A stretch of DNA of 64,000 nt from Polychytrium aggregatum (lineage: Eukaryota > Chytridiomycota > Chytridiomycetes > Polychytriales), in assembly GCF_025602895.1 (NCBI RefSeq), contig NW_026516315.1, positions 62,001 through 126,000 of the forward strand. Reading direction: 5' to 3'. The notes under the pieces are model-generated. The model was not told the origin of the DNA and ran no database searches. It saw only the letters and a program-made list of their open reading frames with translations. The position numbers and the translations under genes were made by a program. Below are positions 12,414 through 23,500 of this stretch, in pieces (the stretch's first letter is position 1; the number at the start of each line of letters is the position of its first letter).

Positions 12414-13371
12414 GGCTATGAGTGTGGGCGGGCGATTTAAATAGGTCTGATGGACGAGTGCGTTTGGGCGAGAACGGAGCGCGAGTCAACCGAGTCAGTC
12501 GAGAGGATCAGTCGGGAAGATCGGTCGAGAAGATCGGTCGGTCAGGATGGCGCGGGATACGCGGAGTTGGGCGGCGGCGATAAGAGCAGCGACAAGAGCA
12601 GCGCGATGAGGAGACCGTGCGCAGGAAAGAGAGGGAGAAGCGAATGCGACAGACGACGACGAGGCGATTACGGAGCACGCACGGCGACGGGTGAGGGAAA
12701 AAAAGAATCGACCGAGGCCGGAGAGGAAAGGCAGACCGATTTAAGCCGCGAGCAGGGCGAGGACGGCGAGAAGCGAGAAAAAAAAGCGGTCAGAGAAGCC
12801 AGCACAAGGGGGGCCAAGGCGGCAACGAGATCAAAGACGGCCGGTCGCACAGAGATAATCAGCAGCCCGGCCACGGGATGTGCATGCGAGGCAGCGAGAC
12901 GAGGGCCGGGTGCAGATGGAGATGGGGAGACGAGACGGATGTGGATCCGGGAGGCGATATCGGGGGAGCATGCGATGCCAATGCTGGCTGGGTCTGGCAT
13001 GTGTGTGGACAGGAGGCACTTCGCGCAGCCAGACGCAATGGCTCGCCATATCACTTCCCGGCATCCTATGAGTGCCAAACATCCATGCCATCCCCGGCGT
13101 CCTCTGAAGGCCAGCCACTCGGGCACATGCGTTGCGACCCCGCAACATGTCCGCGTCTCGAGATTGTGGGTCAAAGGGGGCGGAGCATGGCCAAGTACCT
13201 GTTGCGACGGATCTGGGGGATCGACTGGAGGCGTGTGTGTGGGAAAGCAGCAACAACGGGCGGCAATTGGCGGGGGGGGGCGACAAGAGCGACTTGGCCC
13301 AGCAGAGACAGGAGGGCAGGAGACAGACGGGCCGATGCACTGCGATGGGCACCAGTGTCGTGTGGAAAATC

Positions 13372-13379
13372 TATAAATA
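13372..13379 (+). promoter_or_regulatory. TATA-box-like TATAAATA
   Basis: A perfect TATAAATA lies in the middle of the MET5/MET16 spacer, about 1.17 kb upstream of the MET16 start. Distance and strand do not match either gene closely, so it may be fortuitous or serve an unrecognised transcript. Confidence 0.3.
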
Positions 13380-14185
13380 CCAGACCAGCAGAGTCTGCGC
13401 TTTGGCTGCGTCGGGTTTGGGGCAGCAATTTTTTTTTTCTGCACCAGCCACGGATGGCATCATCGCCGTCTGCGCGTTGTCAGCACCGGCTGCGGAGATG
13501 CGCCAGCCAACAGAACACAGCCTTGGCTGGCTGCGTGGGATTCGCTGCGCGGGGCATGTGAGCTGTGCATGGGGGGTGCAGGGGCAATCCAAGGTTTTGA
13601 TCGCCCGATGCGATGTCCACCCATCCCGCCAACGCATTGGATCGAGTTACTCGCATTCCGCGCCGGCGCAGACACCGATGGCTCACTCGCCCTCGTCTGA
13701 TAAATCCAGGTCGTCGCTGACATTCGCCCCGCCCGACCTGCCATTCCCAACCCTTGCCAGCTCGGTGCGTGGGTCGGCCGGAAACCACTCGCCGCCAAGC
13801 CATCGCGGATGCTCTCGCACCTTCTGCTGTCGCAGCGATGCCGCTCTGGAGTCAGCAGCAGGACGGACGCAGCGGCATCGATCGGCCCGCTTCGTTGAGC
13901 TTCGCCTCGACGGACATACCCGCTGCACATCTGACCAACCTGGCGATTAGTCAAGTTGTCCCATGCAGATTTCAAACCCGTGGGAGCGCTGCATCGCCCG
14001 TCGAAGCCGCCCCCGGCCATCTCGCCCTGCTCTCGCCGGCTCTCGCTGGAGTCGTAACGCGCGGCAGGAATTGCGCCATCGGTGGCGATCTGGCGATGGT
14101 GCAATTGCCCCGCGCGCTGATTGGCGGCGGCTGGCTGGCTCGACGCGGCTGCACAGCAAGCCAGCAGCCACTGTCGCTGTGGCGA

Positions 14186-14191
14186 CACGTG
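14186..14191. promoter_or_regulatory. CACGTG E-box / Cbf1-type site upstream of MET16
   Basis: A CACGTG palindrome lies about 350 bp upstream of the MET16 ATG. In yeast, Cbf1 with Met4 and Met28 binds such sites in MET16 and other sulfur gene promoters. Here only the hexamer is seen; binding and sulfur control are inferred. Confidence 0.4.
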
Positions 14192-14542
14192 TGCGGCCGC
14201 CCCTGATTCGCCGCCGCGCTTGTGCTCTCGGCCTTCACGCAGCCGCCTTTATCGCAAGCATATCTTGCCAGCGAAGAAAAAACCCCCCCGTCCACGCCCC
14301 GCCATTGGTCAGCGTTGACCCCAGGCTTCTTCATTTCAAAGCGCCGGCGGCTCCCCGGGACCGCATAAAACCCAATGCCCGGCCGCTCTGCCTTGCGGCG
14401 GCTTCTTCCCACACCAGTCCCGACCAGCATACCCGCTCTGCGTACGAGTCTGCCTCCCGCCGCGATCCGCCCAGCGCTCCAGCATCCGTCTCTGCCATCG
14501 CTCTCCCGCCACACCCGTCTCTTCTCCGCACCCACAGCCATC

Positions 14543-15870
14543 ATGAGCCCCACCCGCGAGTCTGATATTGCTTCGTCGGCCGTCGCCACCTCGGCATCGT
14601 CGTCGTCGAAGAAGCGTTCCCGCTCCGAGTTCGTCGAGACGCCCTTCAGCCCGAGCTATGTCGAGTTCCTCAACAAGAAGCTCGCCACCCTGACCCCGCA
14701 GCAGGTCCTCGAGTGGGCCATCGTCAGCATCCCCAACCTGTACCAAACCACCGCCTTTGGCCTCACCGGCTCGGTTGTTGTCGACATGATCTCCAAAATC
14801 AGCTCGGCGCACTCCTCGGCCGTCCCGCTGCAGGACGCCCAGAAGCCCAACCACCTTGTGCCGCTTGTCTTCATCGACACCCTCTACCGTGAGTATCTGT
14901 TTCGCTACAGCGTGCGCTGCCAGATCGGCGATGGCACTGCCGTGTATGTACCGGCGCCGCATGTGTGGGAACCGAATATCGGTGGTTTTTTTTTGGCGCA
15001 GCACGAGACTGCCTCGTCGGCCACGAGACCAGCCACCGCTGTCTTGTCTGCGGGCTTGTGGGCGAGCACCGTGTGTAAGGCTGTGTCGTCCCCGCTGGCT
15101 GGCTCTCGCTCTCGTGCCTTGCCCTCCGCTGCCCAGATACAGCCGCTGACGTGCCCTTGATTCACACAACAGACTTCAAGGAGACTGTCGACCTCGCCAA
15201 CCGCGTTGCTGAGCACTACGGCGCCGACATCCACGTCTACCGGCCCGAGGGCACCGACACCGTCGAGGAGTTCGAGAAGGTCCACGGCGAGAAGCTGTGG
15301 GAGACCCAGGCGTCTGCTTATGGTAGGCATTGTTGTGTTTTGCTGCTCTGCTCGCTTTGGGGCATGGGCCGGTCTTTGTGGCATTGTGATATGCCCCCCC
15401 CCATGCATGCGCTAACGGCCCTCCCGCCTCCGATAGACTATCTCGTCAAGGTCGAGCCTGCCCGACGCGCCTATGCCGAGCTGAATGTCCAGGCCGTCAT
15501 CACCGGCCGCCGCAGGAGCCAGGGCGGCGACCGTGCCCAGATCCCCATCCTTGAGATTGACGACACAGCATCGCCTCCGCTCCTCAAGCTCAACCCCCTC
15601 GCCAGCTGGGACTTCAAGGCCGTCTGGGACTACATCACCGAGAACAAGGTCCCCTACAACCCTCTCGTCGACCAGGGCTACAAGTCCATCGGCGACTGGC
15701 ACTCGACCCAGATCCCCAAGGAGGGCGAGAGCGAGCGCGAGGGCCGGTGGCGCAACCAGAACAAGACCGAGTGCGGACTTCACAAGAACTACTTCCAGAT
15801 GCGAGCGGCCTACCTCGCGGCCAAGAAGAGAAAGCTGGAGGACGAGTCGGGCCAGACTGCCCAGGCCTAA
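14543..15870 (+). CDS. MET16: Phosphoadenosine phosphosulfate (PAPS) reductase
   Basis: Thioredoxin-dependent reduction of PAPS to sulfite, the step that feeds the sulfite reductase encoded divergently next door. Exons are 14543-14888, 15173-15322 and 15437-15870, all in phase, giving 309 residues (yeast Met16 has 261). Family motifs in order: TTAFGLTGSVVVDMI, FIDTLYHFKET (formed across intron 1), ITGRRRSQGGDRAQIPI, the substrate-binding SWDFKAVWDYI region, and the redox-active ECGLH near the C-terminus. The start is the ATG before SPTRESD. An upstream in-frame ATG at 14375 would add 56 residues without acidic residues, ending RLFSAPTAI, which resembles a mitochondrial presequence but may simply be pyrimidine-rich leader. 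Confidence 0.96.
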
Positions 15871-16837
15871 TTCGCCCAGCCGCGAGACGGTCCGATGCAC
15901 ATCACCCTTGATCCCTTCGCCCCTGCTTTTCTATACGCTCCCCTCTGGAGGCCCATCCCTCTTCCTCCACGTTTTCTGTTATTTTATCTGTATATCGCTT
16001 TGTCATAGACGACACTCCTATCCTTCCCCCCCCCACTGCGCACATTCCCTGGGCTTGCCCTTGCCCTGCTGTTTTTGGTACATACTTTGTCCTCGCTCAT
16101 CCCTGCGACGCTCGTCGCCTTGGGACGCAGCCATCGACGCTGCTCCTGACCCCCCTCCCCCAATCTTTCAGGCCGGGGTGTTCTTCACCCGCACAATACA
16201 GTCTATCCAGAAAGAAACGGGACAGTTCCTTCCTGGCATCAGATGTTTGAAACCCGATGACTGACTGTAGGCCCAGCGGGCAGGCCATGGCATTGCACTC
16301 CTGTCTTCGTTGGCAATCGAGTGGCCAGCGCGCGATTGTATTGGGTAACAGAATATTTGATCAATCGTCAAAATCACGGGTGTCCCGTTTTTTATTGGGC
16401 TGACTGTAAATCTCAATAATCCCATCGCACCTACGTCTTTTGTCTGGAATCTCCTCGATTGCAAATCGACGACGGCCAACCACGAATGTGTGCTGTCGGG
16501 TGTCCAATTCGCATGGCCTGGCCGTGCTTGACCCACCAACCCAGCTCGTATCGGATGGTTCTCGTCCTGGATCAACCGGCGCTCGTTGATTGTGAAGGGT
16601 TCTCTCTCTCGCCCCGTCTCGCCCCGTCTCGCCCCGTCTCGCCAACAGCGCGTTCATTAGCGCCGCCAATATGCGTCTATGAATTAATTCATTCCCGCAC
16701 CCCAGCTCGCCGCCTGCCTGTCGCCCTCGTCGCCTCGTCCGCCAAAAGCAGCCTCGGCCCGTGCTTTTTTTCGGCGCTGTGGAGCCCGCATCGCCTTTGC
16801 CTGCACTCTTCGCTTTTCTCCCGCCTCCTCTATCGGC
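15871..16837. other. Intergenic MET16 - complex I subunit
   Basis: No coding evidence. It contains a C-rich tract (16026-16035) and a short 10-bp tandem repeat at about 16603-16643. The 3' part is pyrimidine-rich and probably serves as the promoter and leader of the complex I gene. Confidence 0.5.
16603..16643. repeat. 10-bp tandem repeat (ctcgccccgt)
   Basis: About four copies of a 10-bp unit in the spacer upstream of the complex I gene. Confidence 0.7.
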
Positions 16838-19800
16838 ATGTTTCGCTGGGCTGCTGCTGCTCAATCCTTGGCCGGGAAGGGTACTGCCATCGCTCACTTC
16901 CGCTGCTGCTCCGTGTGTCACTCGGGTGCTGGGGTGTTGGCTATCTTGCCTGGGTTCGCGACCAGATCGACGGCCCCCTCGCTCCCATGTCGATTTCCCG
17001 ATCCACTGATCGTCAATGCACTCTGGACCGCCATGGGTCCGCTCGCTGCCCACATGCAGCATTCCCCAACTCGCGTCCTGTATCGCTGCGTATCTCCACC
17101 CAGGAGCCGCCACACGAATATCCGTCGATGGAGCTGCCGATTCATCATCACTGACGCATCTCCTGTGGATTCTGCATCTACTGCCCCCTCCTCACTCCGC
17201 CATTCTGTCGACCGTCGTGGCGCTGCAATCCAGGTCGATCGTTCTCGACTTCTCTACGAGTCCGCCAGGCTGCGTCCGTCCCGAATGTCACCCTGTTTAT
17301 CAACGGAAAGTCGGTGACCGTCCCCGCGGGCGTGGCTGTCATCCAGGCCTGCGAGGCTGCCGGTGTCGATATCCCGAGGTACTGCAAGGCATCTGCGCAT
17401 TGGGAGGCGCCTCGGGTGTGGGTTCTTCATGCCACGCCGCTATCGACCACTGTGGCCACAGCGCGGCTTCCTGGCTCTATCTGGCGATGGGATGCTTCGA
17501 TCGAGATCCAACCACCGGCGAGGCAGCATTGAAGCCCAGCAAGCCCCATGACATGACGCAACAGACCCTATTCCCCAACGCGAAAGTAACACTGTCCATC
17601 TCTCCACTGTGGCGCCCTCCTCCCCTCTACCTAGATTCTGCTACCACGAGCGCCTCTCCGTCGCTGGTAACTGCCGCATGTGTCTCGTTGAGATGGAAAA
17701 GTCGCCCAAGCCCATTGCTTCGTGCGCCATGCCCGTCGGCCAGGGCATGAAGATCAAGACCGACACCCCTCTGGTCAAGAAGGCTCGCGAGGGCGTGATG
17801 GAATTCCTCCTTGCCAACCACCCCCTGGACTGCCCTATCTGTGATCAGGGTGGTGAGTGTGATCTGCAGGACCAGTCTGTCCGCTACGGCAACGACCGCA
17901 GCCGCTTCAGCGAGGCTGCCGGAAAGCGCGCCGTCGAAGACAAGCCCCTCGGCCCCCTGATCAAGACCGTCATGACCCGCTGCATCCAGTGCACTCGCTG
18001 TGTCCGCTTTGCCAACGAGGTTGCTGGTGCCGAGGAGCTTGGCACCTCCGGACGTGGAAACGACATGCAGATTGGTACCTATGTCGAGAAAACCCTCAAC
18101 TCGGAAATGTCCGGCAACATCATCGACCTCTGCCCCGTCGGTGCTCTCACCAGCCGGCCCTACGCTTTCACCTCGCGCCCCTGGGAGTTGAAGAAGACCG
18201 AGTCTGTCGATGTCCTGGACGCCGTCGGCAGCAGCATCCGCATCGACTCGCGCGGCGTCGAGGTGCTCCGTATTCTGCCCCGCATGAACGACGACGTCAA
18301 CGAGGAGTGGATCTCGGACAAGACTCGCTTTGCCTACGATGGCCTCAAGCGACAGCGCCTGACCACGCCTCTGGTCAAGAAGGGTGACCAGCTCGTTCCA
18401 GCCACCTGGCCCGAGGCCCTCACCCGCATCGCCAACGCTGCCGCCAAGGTACCTGCCAGCCAAAAGGTCGCCATCGCCGGCCAGCTGGCCGATGCCGAGA
18501 GTCTGGTCGCCCTCAAGGACCTCTTCAACCGATGGGGCTCGGAGCAGCTGCAGCTCGATACCATCAGCGGCGCTTCCAACGACATCCGATCCAACTATTT
18601 ATTTAATAGCACCATCAACGGCATCGAGTCGGCCGACAACCTGCTCCTGATCGGCACCAACCCGCGCCATGAGGCCGCCATCATCAACAGCCGCATCCGA
18701 AAGGCCTACCTGCACAAGGGCCTCAACGTTGCTCTCATTGGCGAGCGCCCCAAGCTCAACTACGAGGTCGAGCACCTTGGAGCCACGGCCAAGACCATCG
18801 AGGATGTTGCCAACGGCCACCCCTACCTCCAGACGCTGCAGGCCTCCAAGCGTCCCATGATTGTCGTTGGTAGCTCGCTGTTGAATGGCAAGGACTCGGC
18901 CGCCGTCCTGGCTGCCATTGCCAAGCTCGCCGAGAAGGTTCCCAACCTGATCACGGCCGAATGGAACGGCTTCAACGTCCTGCAGCGTGTGAGTGGCCTT
19001 TTCTATTCTTCGTGTCAGCGACGCTCGCTGCGGAGCCACTGTTGGAGTCGAACGAGCCCGTCGTCGCATTCTAATAGCACAATGCTCACCGGGGATCAGC
19101 GATGCACTTGAGACGGCGCTGCTGCTTGCAGATAATTTGCATGGGACGCTTATCCGAGCCATCGCAGCGTTTTGGGAGACCCGATGCTCACTTGCATATC
19201 CGCTTGCACATGCACTCACACACGCACATGCTTCTTGCGCCAGTCTGCCAGCTCGGCTGCCGCCCTGGAAGTCGGCTTCGCCAGCTCCCGCGATGCCTCC
19301 AAGGACGCAAAGTTTGTCTACCTCCTCAACGCCGACGAAGTCAACCCCGCCACCATCCCCAAGGACGCCTTTGTCGTCTACCAGGGACACCATGGTGATG
19401 TCGGCGCGCACATTGCCGATGTTGTTCTCCCCGGCGCTGCCTATACCGAGAAGGCCGCCACCTACATCAACACCGAGGGACGCACCCAAGTCACCCGCGC
19501 TGCTGTCCCGCCTCCCCTTGCTGCCCGCGAGGACTGGAAGATCATCCGCGCGCTCTCCGAGGTCTCTGGATCAACCCTGCCCTACGACGACATCTCGGAG
19601 CTCCGATACCGCATGAGCGAGGTCTCGCCCAACCTCGTCCGCTACGACGAGATCGAGCATAGCAGCTTTGGCAAGCTGGGTCTCGGCCAGCTGAGCCAGC
19701 AGTCGACCGCTGCCGTTCCCTCAGAGCCGCTCCAGGTCCCCATCACCGACTTTTACATGACCGACGCCATCTCCAGGGCCTCAACAACCATGGCCAAGTG

Positions 19801-20013
19801 CTCCCAGGTAACGACTTCGAGTGTGGCGAATTGCCGCTCCCAAGCGACCGCGACCGCCGTTTCATTGGCCTGTGCCGCAGTGATCGAGGAAGATGTGCGA
19901 TCTGCGACTGTCGAATCTGCGGTGCTGACTGCGTTTCTGCCCTCTGTTCGTCACAGGCTTTCACCCATGACCAGAATGACAACTCTGAAGCTGGAGGCTA
20001 CGTCGCCGTGTAA
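16838..20013 (+). CDS. NDUFS1: NADH:ubiquinone oxidoreductase 75 kDa (NDUFS1/NUO-78) subunit
   Basis: The iron-sulfur subunit of the complex I peripheral arm, carrying electrons from FMN towards ubiquinone on the matrix side. Exons 16838-16912, 17269-17378, 17635-18988, 19244-19807 and 19957-20013 are in phase and give 719 residues, about the length of fungal homologues. The first exon ([18 protein letters not shown]) is an Arg/Ala-rich matrix-targeting sequence without acidic residues. Motifs: 2Fe-2[16 protein letters not shown], the His-Cys loop [18 protein letters not shown], the 4Fe-4S ligands CIQCTRC and CPVGAL, then the molybdopterin-oxidoreductase-like domain. The first exon's donor is the least certain point; TCC|GTGTGT was chosen because it alone preserves phase. 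The gene indicates aerobic mitochondria with complex I. Confidence 0.94.
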
Positions 20014-20589
20014 ATGGGAGGAGCGTCCAATAGAACAACCGGGCCAAACACTCAGACTCGATCGCCTATGGCGTCGTCTTCACTTCTCCCGCCCGCTTAT
20101 CCCCCTCTCTCTCCCTCCCTCCCTCCCTCCCCTCCGCTCCTTCTCCAGCCGCTGCGGTCCATCCTATTTCAATTCGGTTCATCTCTTCATCTCGGCAGCT
20201 TGGCTTGGGTGGCAGAGGGGTTCCTCCTTGTCCCCGCTTCCATCTGCACTCATCCTGCGAGCATGGACATGTGTTCATCGCCCCCCCCCCCTGGGCTCGA
20301 ACGGCGAGAATATATTTTGCGTAATCTCATACTGCATGTATTCGCGGCCAGGGCACCGGGGCTGGAGTTGTATGCATCTCGGCGGATCTCGCACGATTGC
20401 CGTTGGCGCCACAGAAACCGACCCACCGAATGTCCCAGGGATCAGCGCCCTGGTTTCGTTCTGCATCCATCACATTCGCCGCACCCTCCATCGCAGAATC
20501 GATCGATCTGGATATATCTGCTGATCGCCCGGTGCCGATCCGCCCCCTGCCCAGTCTCGCCGAATCACTTGCCAGCACATCGCTTCCCC
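20014..20589. other. Intergenic, CT-rich leader of CEP70-like gene
   Basis: No gene seen. A (ctcc)n pyrimidine run at about 20105-20132 and a C10 tract near 20281 are the visible features. The region probably holds the 3' end of the complex I transcript and the promoter of the CEP70-like gene. Confidence 0.5.
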
Positions 20590-23500
20590 ATGACGTCGTC
20601 GACCAAAACATCTACACCCTCGACAGGTGCGCCGTCTGCACATCCATCCGGCCGTTCATCCGGCCGTTCATCCAGCCGTTCATCCAGCCGTTCATCCGGC
20701 TGGTCATCCAGCTGGTCATCTCCATATTCGCTTCCGTTTTATAGCTCTGCATTCCGGCTCCAGCATCCGTATCAACACGCCACTCACCGATCGCCCTTGC
20801 CCCAGGTCGATCTTCCAACCTCACCCAGGACGTGTCGGATTATGTCCGCTTCCTCCTCGACGGATCTGGCGCCGAGTCTGACGTCAACTACGCCGCCCTC
20901 CGGAGCCACCTCTATCAAGTCAATCCGTCCCTCTCCAACATCCTGGACTCGCCGAGCGTCAACACCACGCACTCGCGCATCCTCTCGAGCCAATACGACC
21001 GCACCCGCAGCTCTACCGTCGAGAAGGTGCTGCTGGACCCGACGCTGCTGGACCAGAGCCCCTTTGACTATTATCGTCGCGAGCCGCTTACCCGAGACCG
21101 GCCTGGCCAAGAGCCGTATCGCCTGTTCGACCTGGACTTGGATCGCGACCGGAGTCGAGACCGGAGTCGAGACCGGGAACAAGACCAGGACCAGGTTCGA
21201 GATCGAGACCGAGATCTGATCCAGATGCAGCGACAAGCCCAGGCGCTTAACCCCGAGCAAGGCCGGGAGCAGAGTCCAGAGCAAGAGCCGAGCGCGGACC
21301 AAGGTCGCCATCCACATTCCGAGCCAGATCCAGAGGATGAGCACGAGCACAAGCAGGATCAAGAGCGAGATCGATATCAGCGTCGGGCGCAAGAGTCGCT
21401 GCGGTATCAGTCGCCGTCGCCGTCGCCGTCTCAGCTTGGCCAAGATCAGGCCCGAGAGCACGAGCAGGATCAGGGCCATCTTGGCCTCGGACACCCCGCA
21501 ATCAGTCGTGCTGGATCGAGGTAGGCTCGCGAGTATCATGTTTGAGCCCTGGAGCTGCTCGGTCGGCATTGTGAAATCAGAAAATCGGACTCGATGCAAG
21601 TCCTCCGCAAGAGCTGTTGCGGCAGCATTCGGAGTGCCGCCCTTCGACCCTGGCAGAGATGTCATAGTGCTGACGATTTTCACTACTATCGTTGCCCTGG
21701 CTCCAACCACCACAACCACCACAACCATCACAACCGCCGTATCTGTTCTATTGTCCGGGCTCTTGCATTTCTTTGTCTGTAACCCCCATGCATCGCGTCC
21801 TCAGACTCGAAGCCAGCGAAATCCCCCGCATCTCCGTGAACAATGACCTCATGCCGACGTCGGCCGTTCCCGCCGGCTCGAATTATTCTGCCGCCCTGCA
21901 GATCGATCCCGGCCACGAGCGTCCCAGAGCACAGTACAGATCCGATTCTCAACTCCACCAACCACTGCAGCACGACGCACTTCCGCCGTCTGTCCGGTCG
22001 ACATTCTTCGAGTCCTTCCCAAGCCCGCGAACACAAGAAACAGGTTCGCTGCCGCCGGCATTCGCAGGCGGCTTTCCACTCCGAGATCACCAAAACCCAC
22101 TCGCCACTAGCGGTGCATTGCGCACCATCGGCACCGATCCAGGACCCAATCCGCAGCCCCGACTCATTTCTCGAGCATCGTCGCCCGGCAGCCTGAATCC
22201 CTCCTGGGCCGGGTCGCAGCTCTATTCGTCGGCGCGAGCTCCTTCCCAGCGACCTGCGCGGGAAAGTGAGCCTGGCCAACGGGCGCCACAGTCCTTCGGC
22301 GAGAGGGGATCAAGCTCTGCAACCCTTGGGGTGCCAATGTCTCCACAGCAGCTGCCACAGCAAGTGCAACCACAACAGCCGCAACTCAGAGGCAAAAGCG
22401 AGAGCGTCTTTGATTCATCCACCAAGACTGTAGCATCAGAGCTGAAGTTGCCAGGAAGTCAGTTTGCTGTCTCATCGAACGAGCCCGGTGAGCTGGCTTA
22501 TCGCAGACCTGATGTCGGCACCGGATCACAGCTGAGACGCTCCAGAACCGATTCTGCCGCTGGATTGCAGTTCAGACGCTCGCTCCAGAGTAACCAGGGA
22601 GCCGACCGCAGACCAACTGGCCCGGATGCTTCACCGCAGCGCCCTACAAGCCAAGACAAGTACTACATGGCTGACGAAAGCCTGGTCCGGAGTCGCGACG
22701 ATCTCGGTCGATCCAGTGGCGGCTCTTCGGTCCAGCGGTACGGAAGGGCTGGACCGGACGGAGATGCTGCGACGGAGCCACCTTTGGATCAGCCTGCTCG
22801 CGGCTTTTTGGAGAAGAAGCTGTCGAAGCCTGGAAGCTTTGTCGCCCCATCGAGGCTGGCAGAGCAGCCACGAATGTCACAGGCGTCTGAAGAATCGCCT
22901 CGGCTGCAGATTCCATCGGATACTGAGCGATTTGCTGCTCCGCTCTCCAACTCGCGGCTCCAACCAGCGCCCAAGGATACCTTGTTCCGCTACTCGGCTG
23001 GACCAGATCCGCTGCGACAAGCGAGCCATAGCGCTACGACTGCGTCCGATACGGATCGCATGCCTGTGGATACACCACAGACCAAGTTTGTACCGGGCTG
23101 GCAACACGAGATCAACGTTTCGCCCATCATGTCGGAGAAAGCAAAGACCGATATTGATGTAAGTTCTTTGGTATTATCGAAGGAGTGGTGGCGACAGCAG
23201 TGGTGCCGGTGTCGTGGAATGTACGTCCGTCGTCTGAGAAACTCTGCTCTGGTGCAGATCCGTTAAGATTGACTTGCCCACATACTCTTCGCGTCTCTAG
23301 GCAAATCTACTCACCTTCATCTCCAAGCGGCTCACTCAAGCCGGGTTTTCGCCCCTCCATCACTCGCTACTTCTCGCACCCATCAGCGACTACTCCTCTG
23401 GCTCGCTGACAGAGCGCCAGGCTATTGCTCTGCAAAACGCCTTCATCCCTCTGATCGAGGGCTACGAGCACCGGGGCGGCAAGCTGCAACGTCTCTACGA

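Larger units (their letters stand above)
12414..14542. other. 2.1-kb divergent MET5/MET16 promoter region
   Basis: No gene is supported here. Overlapping open frames on both strands (for example 12450-13376 and 13132-13950 plus, 12668-13444 minus) lack family motifs and fit GC-rich chance frames. Contents include poly-purine stretches near MET5, a perfect TATAAATA at 13372-13379, a T10 run near 13429-13438, and a CACGTG palindrome at 14186-14191. An unannotated transcript starting near 13400 is possible but unsupported. Confidence 0.6.

Noticed and set aside
13429-13438. T10 run after a TATA box as a Pol III gene end
   Set aside because: The 50 nt between TATAAATA (13372) and the T-run do not resemble U6 or another small RNA I recognise.
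12450-13950. Several 200-300 codon frames on both strands between MET5 and MET16
   Set aside because: No motif, no splice support, low-complexity composition; treated as promoter DNA.
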